Notes: a model not told the origin generated them from the letters alone. 64,000 bases of DNA from Chamaelirium japonicum (GCA_947650365.1 OX393557.1:5308464-5372463); one strand, 5' to 3'. Shown: positions 44,641 through 56,794, numbered from the stretch's first letter. A program made the numbers and translations.

Positions 44641-45356
44641 ACGATTCAAGGACCATACCCTAGATAAGGTAGTTAAACCGATAAAAAAATAAACGACATC
44701 GCAAAAAGATCGATATGCATGAAATTCGACTTGTGCGAAATAGTGGGGCCCTATAACTCGACAAAAATACAAATCAATAGAAATTGAATCAAAACAGAGC
44801 ATAAAGGCCAAAGGGTGGAAGTTTGACAAATGATAAAAAAATCAAAAGCTAGCTACCCCCTGTCCGGTTAAGGATCCTCAGAACCCCGGTTTTGCTTATC
44901 GCGTCCGCATGACAGCAGACAGTGGCCTTACCCCTAGCCTTCGATGTTAGTGGCTTTCGCATTTCTTTTTTGCGGCCTCACCAAGTTGCCAAGCTTCGAG
45001 GGATTACCAAGAGATTTTCAGGTCGCCTAAATGGGTGGTCACCCATTCAGATCCCCTTAGATCACCCCGGGGTGCTTCCTATCACAACATATGAACGTGA
45101 AGGACCCCTGTCATGTTTAAAGTCCCCTAAACAACAGACTACCCCGGTGATCTTAAGGTTATTCGAGATGGCCACTGAGAATCCCGGTCTTGCTTTAAGT
45201 CCATACGACGACGGACTGTTCTTTGAGGACACTGCGTGCGAGCTGTTCTTGCGGATCACTATCGAGCACAGATTTGAAAAGACTCATTTAGTCCAAAGAC
45301 CCTTTATTTCATAAAATGGTCTACAAGAGGACACCTACACGTAATGTAGGAGGAGG
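44641..45356. other. Non-coding interior of the gag-only element
   Basis: Where pol would be expected downstream of gag there is only unassigned sequence. A 130-codon open frame on the plus strand (44922-45314) has no recognisable domain and I do not call it a gene. Confidence 0.5.
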
Positions 45357-46440
45357 CTATTGCTCGACAATCTTCCCCCGGCGATCGAACACCACATCTT
45401 CAAGCTTAATGTGTTGCTGGACCAAGGCGAAGAGCTCGACCATGGTGCGGGGATCAAAAATAATAATAGCATCATAAAGCTCACCTCCTTTGGGGAGCGC
45501 ATTCCGAAAGGCACTCACAACTGTCCGGTCTCGCCCGGTTGAGTTCTCGAGGGTGAGGTAGGCGTTCCAGAATCGCATCGAAAATCACCGGAGGGTCTCT
45601 CGTGGGCCCATGGTGAGATCGAACAGTGATTCAATTTGCTTCGGAGGTTGTCGATTGCACCGGTACTATTCCAGGAACAGCCCGGATAGAACAGTGAATC
45701 TCGGGATCGAGCCCAGAGGTAACTTATGAAACCAGTCCAGGGCCGAACCCGCCAAGCTGCTCGGGAAGGCACGACACAGAACATGGTCCTAGTCACAGAA
45801 AAATAAGAACTTCTGGTAGGCCAAGAGGTTGTCTACAAGGTCCTGTGATCCATCGAACAGCACGAACTTCGGTGGGGTCCAGTGTTAAGGGAAACCCCCC
45901 TGGTGTACATCATGTGTGAAGGGCAAGCTTCCTCTATGGGCAGCGAGATCTTCTAAGAGGCCGACGGGCATGTTAGGCAGCTGCCAGTGCCCGGGATGAT
46001 CTCCCAAAGGTGGCTACATGGACCCTAAACGATCATGCACGCTCCCTCTGGGCTGGTCTTCTCCCCCGCTGCAGCGGTGCTCGGGGGCAACATCCTGGCG
46101 GCTACTATATCGCTTCTTAGGTACCCGCCTGGGCGCTAGGAAAGGTCGGTGCAAGGCAGTCCTCTCTCGGGCTTCCGCATGGGGTAACTCCTCCATGAGA
46201 TCCTTCTCGCATCGATGGCGCGGGTTGCTATCTCGCCCTCGAGACCTCGCCTTGTACTCGTCCGAGTCCGCACTTTGGCTTCGTCAACGACGAGGGGCCA
46301 TAGGTGGGGTCGGCTAGTTATTAGAACATTGGGTGACAAGTTGCTGAACTCGCTCGTGAGCCGTCCCTCTCGTCCTGCGTGCCACTACATCTTCCACAGG
46401 GGGCTCCTGATGGGATGCCAGCCACATGGGCGCCAATGTG
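45357..46440 (-). pseudogene. Decayed Gypsy gag
   Basis: In fragments on the minus strand. The core at about 45900-45357 has gag-like features (a YQKFLFF-type helix, ALDWFHKLP, then FRNALPKGGELY) interrupted by stops and frame changes. The N-terminal part (46340-46020) is basic and low in similarity. No zinc knuckle seen. Would have encoded a particle protein. Confidence 0.65.
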
Positions 46441-46827
46441 GGTTGATGTGACGTTGGGACCGGGGGAGGTCACGCAGGAGGAGTGGTCCCTGTTGACACT
46501 ACTGGATGTCGGGGTTGAATCACTGATCCTTCCCTCCGCGGGTCAAGCCCGGGGAAGAAGAGATCAGTTCTTCTGCTCGTCGATGGAACTTGGCGCAGTT
46601 CGTCCATCATGGCCCGCTAAGTGGCCAACATCTCCAAAAGGAGCTGGTCACTTAGCGGGACAGGGGGTTGGGAAGCTTGAGTGAGCGGCCCGCTTCACTC
46701 AGACTCGGTGCGGGCTTTCGCCCGTCTCTATCCCCTCGTGGCCGGAGCCATCAGGGTATCCTCTGGAAGCGTGGTTTTTGACCGCGTGGTTGCAAGCGTC
46801 CTCGCAGGAACCAGTCGAAAGATCTCA

Positions 46828-46841
46828 CAGACGACGCCAAA
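46828..46841 (-). promoter_or_regulatory. Primer binding site of the gag-only element
   Basis: The minus strand reads TTTGGCGTCGTCTG directly after the 5' LTR, the TGGCGxCGTCTG form common next to plant Gypsy LTRs. Confidence 0.75.
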
Positions 46842-48350
46842 TGTTGGGAGAAATTTTTGCTGGCTCGTGAGCTCGACTTGCAAGGCAAAGAAGATGTGAG
46901 AACGGCTGGCTTTGTGAGGAGCACAGACTCTCCAATGCTCAAGTCAGTGAAGGTTCGAACAAGGGAGTGCTGAAGTAGTCGAAAAGTGTTAGGGTTTCTG
47001 AGTTTCAAACCTGTACTTTAGAGCCGGGGGTCATACCTTTATAGACTTTTCTGCAGACCGCCAGAGTTTGAGACGTGGCGGCTTCTTCCCGCACCTTCTA
47101 CACCCCCATGTGTTAGCCCACATGGGTCTTTAATGGCCTTTGTCGTTTAGCCTGGCAAGCGGTGGTGAGGGGATGTGCCAGTCTTGTCCTTGCCAGGTGG
47201 AGGTTTTGGAAGGCTCCAGTCGAGTGTCCGAGACCGACTCGGGATGGCTCCTATGGCTTGCAGTTGTCCACGTTGCTTCATGGGGGTGGTTATACTTGCC
47301 GGCTCGATATCGCCTTACTGTAGGCGACTTGGTAGTAAAGAGAGTGAGCTCTTGGTCAGGGGGGACCTTCAGAACCTCTACTATCAACAGGCGAACTCTT
47401 CGACTATTGCATGATTGGGTGAGCTCCTGAGCGAGCTGTGGGTGTTGCGTCTTTCTGAGGGGTTCTTTGAATTCTACCAGGAGCGATCTCTTCCGCGGGC
47501 AAGCCAATCGTGTGCGGACAGAGCGAGCTGCCTGGCGAGCTGTTGGATACTGGCGGTGACGGGGGTATTCTTCCTAACTGGCAAGTTGCGTAGAGAGCTT
47601 TGACTCACAGTACCTCATGAATGAGGCCTCGAGGAAGATACTGCTTTGTCCAAGGGATGCAACGATCCGCTACTGTAAGTTCCGGGCGGGCTATGAGCAC
47701 CAACCACGGGTGACCTCTTCCACATGCAAGCTGATCGTATGCGGTCAGGGTAACTCTGGGCGGGCTGTGAGCACCATCCATGGGCGGCCTTTTCCGCATC
47801 CGAGCTGAACGCATGCGATCGGGGTAAGTTCCAGGCGGGTTATGATCACTAGCCACGGGCGGCCTCTTCCGCATGCGGTCAGGGTAAGCTCTGGGTGGGC
47901 TGGGGGCACCATCCGCGGGCGACCTCTTCCGTATGCGAGCTGATCGCATACGGAAAAGGTAAGCTCCGGGCGGGCTGTGAGCACTAACCACGGGCGACCT
48001 CTTCCACGTGCGAGCTGATCGTAAACCGTTAGGGTAACTCCGGGCGGGCTGGGAGCACCGGTCACGGGCGACCTCTTCCACATGCGAGCTGATCGCGATG
48101 GTTATGGCGAGTTCCTTGGAAATGTTTTTTGAATTCCAAGACCTATCCTGGCCACAAGGCTACTTGCCCAAAATCGTGGTTGACCTTGAATCTCGAGCCC
48201 CTTGGAGAGGTGGTTCCTGCTTTGATCACCCAAGGTCACCCAGGGTGTGCCCAAAGACAAGGCAATCTCCCTGAGGTTCTATCGTCTTGCTGTGTCCTTC
48301 CCTGCTGCTGCCACGTGGACGACGAGCCGGTGATATTTTTGGCACCATCA
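46842..48350 (-). repeat. 5' LTR of the gag-only element
   Basis: 1509 bp. It lacks the Cassandra insertion and thus shows the empty site. It ends CACCATCA next to the target duplication TAGAT. Confidence 0.92.
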
Positions 48351-48507
48351 TAGATCATGGGAGCACGTCATCAATCCCGTCTAGCTCGGAGCGCCCCAAC
48401 TGTTAGCTTGATGCGCTATAAAAAAAGGGCTACCCCCTCACAGCAGAAGGGGGATCCAATTTCTGGAGGGGGAGGTGTTACCCATTGCATTCTAGAGTTT
48501 TTGGAGC

Positions 48508-48508
<1 letters not shown>

Positions 48509-48546
<38 letters not shown>
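48509..48546. repeat. GA microsatellite
   Basis: About 19 uninterrupted GA units inside the right part of the plus-strand Gypsy LTR. Confidence 0.95.
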
Positions 48547-48550
<4 letters not shown>

Positions 48551-48777
48551 GAAAGGTCGGCATTTGGGAGGCCAATCCTCTCTGGGTGTAAATGGGTCAG
48601 GGTGAAAGCTTGTAATCTGTCTGACTCATTAGTGTATTTCTTGTCCCACCCCATGGTTTTTTCTCATTTGACGTCAAAAAGGGGGTTTTCCAAGTAAACC
48701 CGATCCAGTCTACTTGTTCTTTGGATTGTTAGATTATGTCTTCCAATCGAACCGCTTCAACCAGAACCCCCCCAATC

Positions 48778-48795
48778 TTGGCATCGTTTGTGGGA
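48778..48795 (+). promoter_or_regulatory. Primer binding site of the plus-strand Gypsy element
   Basis: TTGGCATCGTTTGTGGGA follows the CCCCCCAATC end of the LTR. It resembles the TGGCGCCGTTTGTGGGA sites of plant Gypsy elements with one or two changes. Confidence 0.65.
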
Positions 48796-49014
48796 TTGTC
48801 TTCGAGACTTTCTACTAGAATTCTTGATCGGTCAGTTTATTAGAACATATCGGTCAACTCCTTCCGCTCTATACAGTTTCATTCAACCGACATGTGACTA
48901 TGCAGTCTCGACTGACCGACCTGTAACCTCTTCTAACTGCCGACCAGTTGACCCGTAGGTGTGGACCGGACAGCCAGTATAGAAGTCACCACCACAACCA
49001 CATAGTTAAGTGTG

Positions 49015-49978
49015 ATGGCTGGCGGACCGTATCATACCCGTTCAACCTCACAGCTTCAACCCAACATTGTGGTACTCAATGACGCCGACAATGTCAGAAA
49101 TCCGGCTCAACCACCCCCTAATTCAGAGCACACCATCCCCCAAGCAAACCCTGTGCTGGGGGTCGGGGAGTCAAGCCAAGCCCCTGCAGTAGATGTGGCC
49201 ACTCAAGGAGGAGGCTTATCTGCGGCCTTTTCTCACAATAACGATAACTTCGTAACAAGCATTCATGGCTCAGTTGCAAATGATTCAACGTGACCATGAT
49301 GAATTTCGTAACATCATCAAAGTTGCACCACCCGAGGCCCGAGATGACCCAGTTACCAACGGCTCGGACAACAGCCCCACACATCATGCACCGCATGTTC
49401 AGCAAAACAAGGATGTTAAGGAGCTACCGACAACCAACCCGTAAAGATGAGCAGGGGTCGACACCAAGCATAATCGACCCAACCTACCCGCACTTCACTA
49501 CCGACTGGACAGAACCAGGACTATCAATAAACTCCTGAACAGTTAAGTGTCTGGACTTGACTAGGGCCGCGCGGAGGTCGGCCCGTTGTTTCGCATTATC
49601 ACCACTCGGGATCCAGCTCAATTGAGTCTCGATTCCGAGCACATGGAGGAGACTGTCGCCACCGACCCCACGAGAATCGTCACTCACCACTCGCCAGCTT
49701 GCAATTGGTGCGGGATACCTATAGAGGAAATGTGCAAGACTAACTCAACTGACCGGTACAATACCGACTGGGGGTCACACCGAGCGAGTACAAGATCGCT
49801 TGGGGGGTCACATCTCAGATCACCTAGAGGAGGTCACCATCAGAGGAGCTGATCGGTCTCCACTCGCCCTATAACTCCTTAAGAGGCCCTTTCCCTGTAG
49901 TTGGAATCCGCCCCACCTTCCAATGTTTGATGGGACCAATGACCCTATTGAACATATGCTTGCCTTTCGGGATGCCTT
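49015..49978 (+). pseudogene. Gag relic of the plus-strand Gypsy element
   Basis: Starts MAGGPYHTRST at 49015, which is typical of a Gypsy gag N-terminus, and is open to 49291. It then degrades through several frames and reaches the gag-core start MFDGTNDPIEHMLAFRDAF at about 49923-49978, where it is cut by the Copia insertion. Non-functional. Confidence 0.7.
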
Positions 49979-52900
49979 TGTAACGTCTTGTATTTTTGGT
50001 AATTAGAAAATAAATATTTTATTTAGAAAATGACCTTTTTGGCCCTTATTAACTAATGTTTTCTTCCATGTTGAATTGCGGAGGAATTACACGTAAACAT
50101 ATTATAAACTCCATGTCCACTTAATCCATTTTTTCGAGAGCTTTACGATGACACCTTATGCGCATCGATCCAACATGTATGAAAAGTTATGATGTTAGGA
50201 CGATTAGTCATTTTCTAGTACGGTCGAGCGGGCGATCAAAACATAGCAAATCTTATATGGTTGTGTTCGTCTCGACGAGACCTTTATAAATGATATTTTT
50301 GGAGAATTTTCTGACGCCCGTTTGGAGTATTGTAGCCCAATATCCATTTTTATCATTTTAGACATGTTGATTGACCAAGTAGTTGACACCTAGTCAAACC
50401 TATTCCATTAGGCCCGCGCCGACAAGACCAATCCAATAACAATTCCTGTGCTGGAATCGAATCTACGGATTGTGAGATATTGTCGATTCTTTTCTTCGGG
50501 TTGTTTCGATAATCGATTCGGGGGACGCAGGACTTGGGCCCAACCGAATCGGAACAGACAGTGAGCCCAACAGAAGCCCATGGCAGCCCACTTCATCCCA
50601 CCCTCTCTTTATATTCAAATTAAAATTTGAGATGGGTTAGAAAGGATTTTAAACCATTTTCTCCCCTTATATATCCTGCTATAACCGTCTAAATAGATTG
50701 TCCATGACCCTTCCGTGATTTCGGCCGTAACCCTTGTCCTATTAGATTTACTTTTGATATTTTTGTTTTGGGGTTTTCCAACGGGTTTTGACCAAGTCCT
50801 TTGGTCAGTTGTGAGTTGGCTATTTTGGTGGCCACCTTCTCATAGCTGATACTCTATGGGGGAGCAAAAACTAGAGAAGAGAGTTTTTGAGAGGAGCTTT
50901 TGGGTTTTGGGGGAAAAAAAGAAAAAGCAAAACAGTACCCTTCTTCTTCTCCATCTTTAATTTTCTTGGATATTCTCCATCTTTCGAAGGGTAAAAAAGG
51001 GTGGTTCGAGAACTCGTCTTTATGCACAAGACGGCGAGTTGTGTGGTCGTCGTATCTTGAAAAAAAATTGTCAGATTTTTCTGTGCAAAGAGGACGAATT
51101 TCCTTTACGAAAAACGTTTTTAACGTGCTTCGACCGTCAAGTAAAATTTCTCTAACCCTTCTTTCTTGATCTCTCTTTCTACAGAGTTCTTTTAGTAGTG
51201 GAAGATATTGGATCAAGAAATTTGCAAGTCGGGTATGTTTAGTTTGCAAATGTGTAAAATCTGAATATTTATTAGATATTTTACCATTGGTCTTATTGAA
51301 ATATGTTGAACTAATCATAGGTTCTCAATTTTTTGACAACAATCATAAAGGAAATTCCTTTGTTAATATGATTAGTTTAATTTTAATCATGAATATCATC
51401 CTAATATATTTATTTTTCGGGAATAAGTATATACATCGATTAGCAATTGAAATTTTTCAAGTTATATTGAATACTCTCATATCTAACATCTACTTCGATT
51501 TTTTTATATGCAATGAAAATTGAGTTTTGATGATTTATGCCGTGGCTTATATTCTTGTTATTTGCTTTCAGTAGTTATACTCAAAAATGGCCACTGAGAA
51601 ATCAGTTGTTCATTCCTCGAATCCAACACCTGAACGTTTCGGTGGGCAGAATTTCAAATGCTGGCAAGCACGTATGAAATTCTGGCGTACCACGTTAGGC
51701 CTTTTCTCGATAATCAATAATTTCCCCATTTCTAACGCTGAGGAAGAACCTGGTCACATTGCTGCTTTTGAACTTAGGAAGGAGAGGGATTTTCTCTGTC
51801 ACGTCCGTATTTATAGCCATTTGGAAGACCAACTTTTTGACATCTACCATCCAATTCCTTCTGCCCATGACCTATGGTATGCCTTGGATAAAAAGTACAG
51901 CACCGAAGATGCTGGACTTGAGAAGTATTATGTGGACAAATACCACGACTTCAAAATGGTAAAAAACAAATATGTAGTTGACTAGAACACCAACTTTTAG
52001 TCCATGAGCTTAACTAAACAGATATCCCTATCCATGAAAAATTTATTATAGGCGTCATTATAGAAAAGCTACCTAAATCTTGAAAAAACTATGATCTTTC
52101 CCTGAAACATAAGAAAGAACCAATTTCCCTAGATAACCTTCTTATGTTCCTTCAGATAAAAGAGAAAGCCCGAGAAAGAGATCATATCTCTGAGGGGCAG
52201 ACTTCTGAGTTTCATGCTAAAGCTAATATGTTGGTAGGTCAAAATCCCAAATTCAATAAGAAAATCTTTCAGAAGAAACCAGTAAACCTTAAACCTATTC
52301 CTAAGGTTAAAAAGGACAAGAGCAAAATTGAGTGCTATATGTACCATAAAATTGGGCACTATACTAAAGAGTGCTACCAGAACAAGATTAGGAGAAAAAA
52401 ATCAGTTAATGAGGGCCAGGTGAATATGGTGATTGTAGGTGACTCCACTTCAGGAGGAGGGTATATTTCTTGTCATTCTCAAGTTCATATTATCTACCAA
52501 CCAGAGAAATGGTGGGTGGATACTAGTGCAAATGTATATGTTTGTGCTGATTGGTCTGCATTCATGTCGTATTAAGAATCTGATGACAACGTGACCATGG
52601 GGAATACTACCGCTGCATGGGTGCTTTGACAAGGACGAGTAGACTTGAAGTTGACTTTAGAGAAGGGCCTTCAGCTATATCATGTGCATCATGTACCAGA
52701 GCTTTACAAGAACTTGATTAGTGGGTCCCGTCTAGTACAAGACGGCTACAAGTTAATGTTTGAATCTAATAAAGTAGTCTTGTCTAAGTTTAGTACTTTT
52801 ATAGGCTTGGGATATGTATGTGTTGGCATTTTCAAACTATCTATTTTTTAAAATTTGAATTTGAATAAAAGTGTATATTTGTTTCATCAAATGTTGATAA

Positions 52901-53891
52901 TTCTACTATATGACATGCTAGATTATAACATATTAATATTGACACTCTGAAACGTATGATGAATGATAGTTTAATTCCTTCTTCTAGCATAGATTATAAA
53001 GACAAATGTCAGATTTGTGTACGGGCTAAGTAAGCTCATAAATCTTTTTCTTCTGTTGAACGTAATTCTAGCTTGTTAGAGTTAATCTATAGTGATCTCT
53101 GTGAGTTCAATAATGTTCTTACCCGTGAGAGAAAAAAATATTTTATTTACTTCATCGATGAATTTTTAAAATTCTGCTATGTTTATCGTATTAAGACCAA
53201 GGATGAGGCTTTGGATATGTTTACTACCTATAAAGCTGAGGTTAATAATCAACAAGGGAAAATGATTAAAATCCTTAGATCGAATCGTATGGAGGAATTT
53301 ACTGCTGCGTATATGTCATAATTTTGTGAACAACATGAGATTATCTATGAAGTCACAACGATCTTTTTTCTCCCCAGTCCAATGGGGTAGCAGAAATGAA
53401 GAATAGAACTTTTAAGGACATGGTAAATTCCATATTGAGTAGTTCGAGTATACCCTATAACTTGTGGGCGGAGGCGTTGTTGTCAGTATATCATATCCTT
53501 AATCAGATTCCATTTAAGGATAATGACAAGACTTCCTATGAGTTATGGAAAGGTTGAAAACCTAGCCTCAAACACTTTAAAGTATGGGGGGTGCTTGGCT
53601 ATTGTGGTCGTACTAATGAATAAGAAGCGAAAATTAGGTCCCTAGTTCGTTGACTGTCTCTTTTTAAGATATGCACATAGTAGTGCAGCTTTTAGATTTC
53701 TGGTCGTCAGATCCGAGGTGAGTGATATTGCTGAAAACTCTATTATGAAGTCTAGCGATGCCAAATTTTTTGAGAATGTGTTTCCATTCAATAATAGGCA
53801 TAGTAGATCTATAGTTTATTCTTCTAACATTCCTTTTTCTAGTGGGTCTGTACCAGTGGCAGTAGAATCGGTTGAACCTAGAAGGAGTATC
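49979..53891 (+). mobile_element. Second Ty1/Copia element, 5' part, truncated
   Basis: The probable 5' LTR starts TGTAACGTC at 49979 and contains a TATA box (CTTATATATCC, 50666-50676). A leader and a gag-pol relic follow on the plus strand. It is interrupted at 53891 by the second Tat element, so its RT, RNase H and 3' LTR are outside the window. The LTR/leader border is uncertain (about 51200). Confidence 0.75.
51587..53640 (+). pseudogene. Copia gag, protease and integrase relic
   Basis: Gag begins MATEKSVVHSSNPTPERFGG and contains CWQARMKFW (51587-51985). The zinc-knuckle region is CYMYHKIGHYTKEC (about 52336-52377). The protease active site is WWVDTSANVYV, with Ser where Gly is usual. 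Integrase spans about 53000-53640 (CQICVRAK, IYSDLCEF, then QSNGVAEMKNRTFKD). At least two frame changes and several stops make it dead. The reading segments are AT-rich, unlike the GC-rich Gypsy DNA around. Confidence 0.85.
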
Positions 53892-54287
53892 TGTGGGGGA
53901 AAATCTTCGTGCCGACCCGAAGACCTTCGCAGCACCAGTCAATTGGAGTCGAAGTTAATGTCGAAGATCGTTGGTCGATCGGTTGGTTGAAGTTGTTGCT
54001 TTTTTTGATATGTAAACAGAAAAGCAATCAGAGAGAGAGAGATTTTGACACAAGAGAAGTGATCTCGGAGTTCAGCCGAAGCCTACGTCTCCGTGCTATA
54101 GGGAGCAACCCGAATTCACTAACACTTATGTTGAAGTGACCTCGACAGGCCGAGTATCACTGAAAGCTCCCTGATCTCTTCGAAAGAGAGAAGAAGATCG
54201 AAGAGAGATGGTAGATCAGAAGTTGAAAATCCCAGAGTTCTGGTTTTTAGAACTGAGAATTCGATCCATTTACATTCAAAGGCTATG

Positions 54288-54297
54288 CTATTTATAG
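54288..54297 (-). promoter_or_regulatory. TATA box in the Tat LTR
   Basis: CTATAAATAG on the minus strand, in the sense direction of the element. In the 5' copy this would drive the polyprotein transcript. Confidence 0.6.
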
Positions 54298-54357
54298 GCA
54301 TTCTGGGTGGCGAATGGCGGTTTCTGCTGCAGTATCTGGGGATCCTCCAGGTAAAGT

Positions 54358-54640
54358 TGCGGGCCCTGCGGTTGTCTTCGGGGGTCCACCAGGCAGGGCT
54401 GGTGGGTCCCGCTGTAGTCCTCGTGGGCCCACCAGGCAGGGTTGGTGGGTCCCGCTGTAGCCCTCGTGGGCCCACTAGGCAGGGCCGGTGGGTCCCGTGG
54501 TAGTCTTAGTGGGCCCACTAGGCAGGGCCGGTGGGTCCCGTGGTAGTCTTCGTGGGGCCACCAGGCAGGGCCGGTGGGTCCCATGGTAGTCTTCGTGGGC
54601 CCACCAGGCAGGGCCGGTGGGTCCCGTGGTAGATTTATAC
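54358..54640. repeat. 43-bp tandem array in the LTR
   Basis: GGTGGGTCCC recurs at 54401, 54444, 54487, 54530, 54573 and 54616, a period of exactly 43. Copies differ mainly in CTGTAG versus GTGGTAG. Confidence 0.92.
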
Positions 54641-54657
54641 CAAAATTTGCACCCACA

Positions 54658-54672
54658 GTTACCCCCTCCAAG
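54658..54672 (-). promoter_or_regulatory. Polypurine tract of the second Tat element
   Basis: The minus strand reads CTTGGAGGGGGTAAC directly before the 3' LTR. Confidence 0.85.
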
Positions 54673-54779
54673 TTAGCTAGGGTGCATTCTGGCTGGCTTG
54701 GACTTGGTGCAAAAAATAGCAACTTCCTGTTTTGAAAAACGGACACGAAGAAACTTGTCGCATGTTAGAGAAAAAAGTG

Positions 54780-55085
54780 ACTGATCGGTCAATTTGGACC
54801 GATCGGTCAAATTTGACCGATCGGTCAAATTTTGACCGATCGGTCAAATTTTGACCGATCGGTCAAAATTCAACCGGTCAAGAATCGGGTGATCGGTCAA
54901 AAAACAGGGTTTTTTAACCGATCCAGTAGTAATTTTGACCGATCAGCTGAAATTTGACCGATCGGTTAAATTTTGACCGATCGGTCACTTTTGACCGATC
55001 GGTCAAATTTTGACCGATCGGGCAAAATTCAACCGGTCAAGAATCGGGTGATCGGTCAAAAAACAGGGTTTTTTGACCGATCCAG
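54780..55085. repeat. Dense GACCGATCGGTCAAA palindromes
   Basis: Copies of TTTGACCGATCGGTCAAA spaced about 17-20 bp (54781-54870), repeated in a second block (54930-55030). A roughly 160-180-bp higher-order unit ends in CAACCGGTCAAGAATCGGGTG. It grades into the 118-bp array. Confidence 0.88.
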
Positions 55086-56460
55086 TAGAAATTTGACCGA
55101 TCAGATAACTTTCGCCGATCGGACATGTTTGTCCGATCGGTGAAAAATATCCGGTCAAGGTTCGAGTGATCGGCAAAAAACCTTAGTTTTTTGCCAGATC
55201 CAGTAGAAATTTGACCGATCAGATAACTTTCGCCGATCGGACAGGTTTGTCCGATCGGTGAAAAATATCCGGTCAAGGTTCGAGTGATCGGTAAAAAACC
55301 TTGGTTTTTTGCCAGATCCAGTAGAAATTTGAATATCCGGTCAAGGTTCGAGCGATCGGCAAAAAACCTTGGTTTTTTGCCAGATCCAGTAGAAATTTGA
55401 CCGATCAGATAACTTTCGCCGATCGGACATGTTTGTCCGATCGGTGAAAAATATCCGGTCAAGGTTCGAGCGATCGGCAAAAAACCTTGGTTTTTTGCCA
55501 GATCCAGTAGAAATTTGACCGATCAGATAACTTTCGCCGATCGGACATGTTTGTCCGATCGGTGAAAAATATCCGGTCAAGGTTCGAGCGATCGGCAAAA
55601 AACCTTGGTTTTTTGCCAGATCCAGTAGAAATTTGACCGATCAGATAACTTTCGCCGATCGGACATGTTTGTCCGATCGGTGAAAAATATCCGGTCAAGG
55701 TTCGAGCGATCGGCAAAAAACCTTGGTTTTTTGCCAGATCCAGTAGAAATTTGACCGATCAGATAACTTTCGCCGATCGGACATGTTTGTCCGATCGGTG
55801 AAAAATATCCGGTCAAGGTTCGAGCGATCGGCAAAAAACCTTGGTTTTTTGCCAGATCCAGTAGAAATTTGACCGATCAGATAACTTTCGCCGATCGGAC
55901 ATGTTTGTCCGATCGGTGAAAAATATCCGGTCAAGGTTCGAATGATCGGCAAAAAACCTTGGTTTTTTGCTAGATCCAGTAGAAATTTGACCGATCAGAT
56001 AACTTTCGCCGATCGGACATGTTTGTCCGATCGGTGAAAAATATCCGGTCAAGGTTCGAGCGATCGGCAAAAAACCTTGGTTTTTTGCCAGATCCAGTAG
56101 AAATTTGACCGATCAGATAACTTTCGCCGATCGGACATGTTTGTCCGATCGGTGAAAAATATCCGGTCAAGGTTCGAGCGATCGGCAAAAAACCTTGGTT
56201 TTTTGCCAGATCCAGTAGAAATTTGACCGATCAGATAACTTTCGCCGATCGGACATGTTTGTCCGATCGGTGAAAAATATCCGGTCAAGGTTCGAGCGAT
56301 CGGCAAAAAACCTTGGTTTTTTGCCAGATCCAGTAGAAATTTGACCGATCAGATAACTTTCGCCGATCGGACATGTTTGTCTGATCGGTGAAAAATATCC
56401 GGTCAAGGTTCGAGCGATCGGCAAAAAACCTTGGTTTTTTGTCAGATCCAGTAGAAATTT
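55086..56460. repeat. 118-bp tandem array (about 11-12 copies)
   Basis: Monomer of 118 bp with CCGATCAGATAACTTTCGCC, the palindromic pair CCGATCGGACATG/TTGTCCGATCGG, ATATCCGGTCAAGG and CAAAAAACCTTGGTTTTTTG (itself an inverted repeat). Copies from about 55390 on are almost identical. One copy near 55326 has lost about 78 bp. 118 is not a multiple of three, so reading frames shift each unit and the array is not coding. It ends about 485 bp before the antisense gene's start codon. Confidence 0.95.
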
Positions 56461-56794
56461 ATAAAGATGAGTTGAAAGTTTTGAACCTGCCCTCAGAGAG
56501 GTTTCATAACTTTTCCTTTCTTCGATCTTCCGGAAGAGTTTTGATTGGAGTTTGATCTTTTCTGTTTTTGACTCTTTGGTTGGCTTGAACGCGGATTTGA
56601 ACCGGCGGTCCGGTTTATTTAGACCGGCGGCCCGCTTGGACCGTTGGTTCACGTGGACCGGTAGGTCCGACGTTTCGTCTGGTCCGACGGTTCGCCTGAT
56701 TTTGCGCTTGCTACGGATGGATGCCACGTGTACCTGCAAAAACACGCGATTTGATATGGTGAAGACACGTGTCTTCTCGATTTGCGTACCTGTT

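Larger units (their letters stand above)
41690..48350 (-). mobile_element. Gag-only (non-autonomous) LTR element
   Basis: LTRs 41690-43964 and 46842-48350 begin TGTTGGG and end CACCATCA. The 5-bp target duplication is perfect: TAGAT at 41685-41689 and 48351-48355. The left LTR is longer only because a 743-bp Cassandra element sits in it. The 2.9-kb interior holds a decayed gag on the minus strand and a 76-bp tandem array but no recognisable protease, RT or integrase. It would have depended on another Gypsy element. Confidence 0.9.
40100..49978 (+). mobile_element. Plus-strand Ty3/Gypsy element, 5' part (interrupted)
   Basis: 5' LTR in two pieces (about 40100-41689 and 48356 to about 48777), primer site 48778-48795, and a gag relic from 49015. 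It is split by the minus-strand element 41690-48350 and cut off at 49978 by a Copia element. No pol is visible in the window. The left boundary is approximate. Confidence 0.65.
53892..54657 (-). repeat. 3' LTR of the second Tat element
   Basis: 766 bp, TGTGGGGGAAAATC to TTTGCACCCACA. On the minus strand a TATA box (CTATAAATAG) lies at 54297-54288. A 43-bp tandem array occupies the side next to the polypurine tract. Confidence 0.88.

Noticed and set aside
44922-45314. 130-codon plus-strand frame as a gene
   Set aside because: Lies in the interior of the gag-only element, has no recognisable domain or start context, and is antisense to the element.
55037-56306. Series of 85-codon open frames on the minus strand repeating every 118 bp
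   Set aside because: They are the 118-bp array read in changing frames. The period is not a multiple of three and there is no protein-like conservation.
54780-56460. CRISPR-like regular repeat array
   Set aside because: No unique spacers; the monomers are contiguous and near-identical, and the DNA is plant nuclear.
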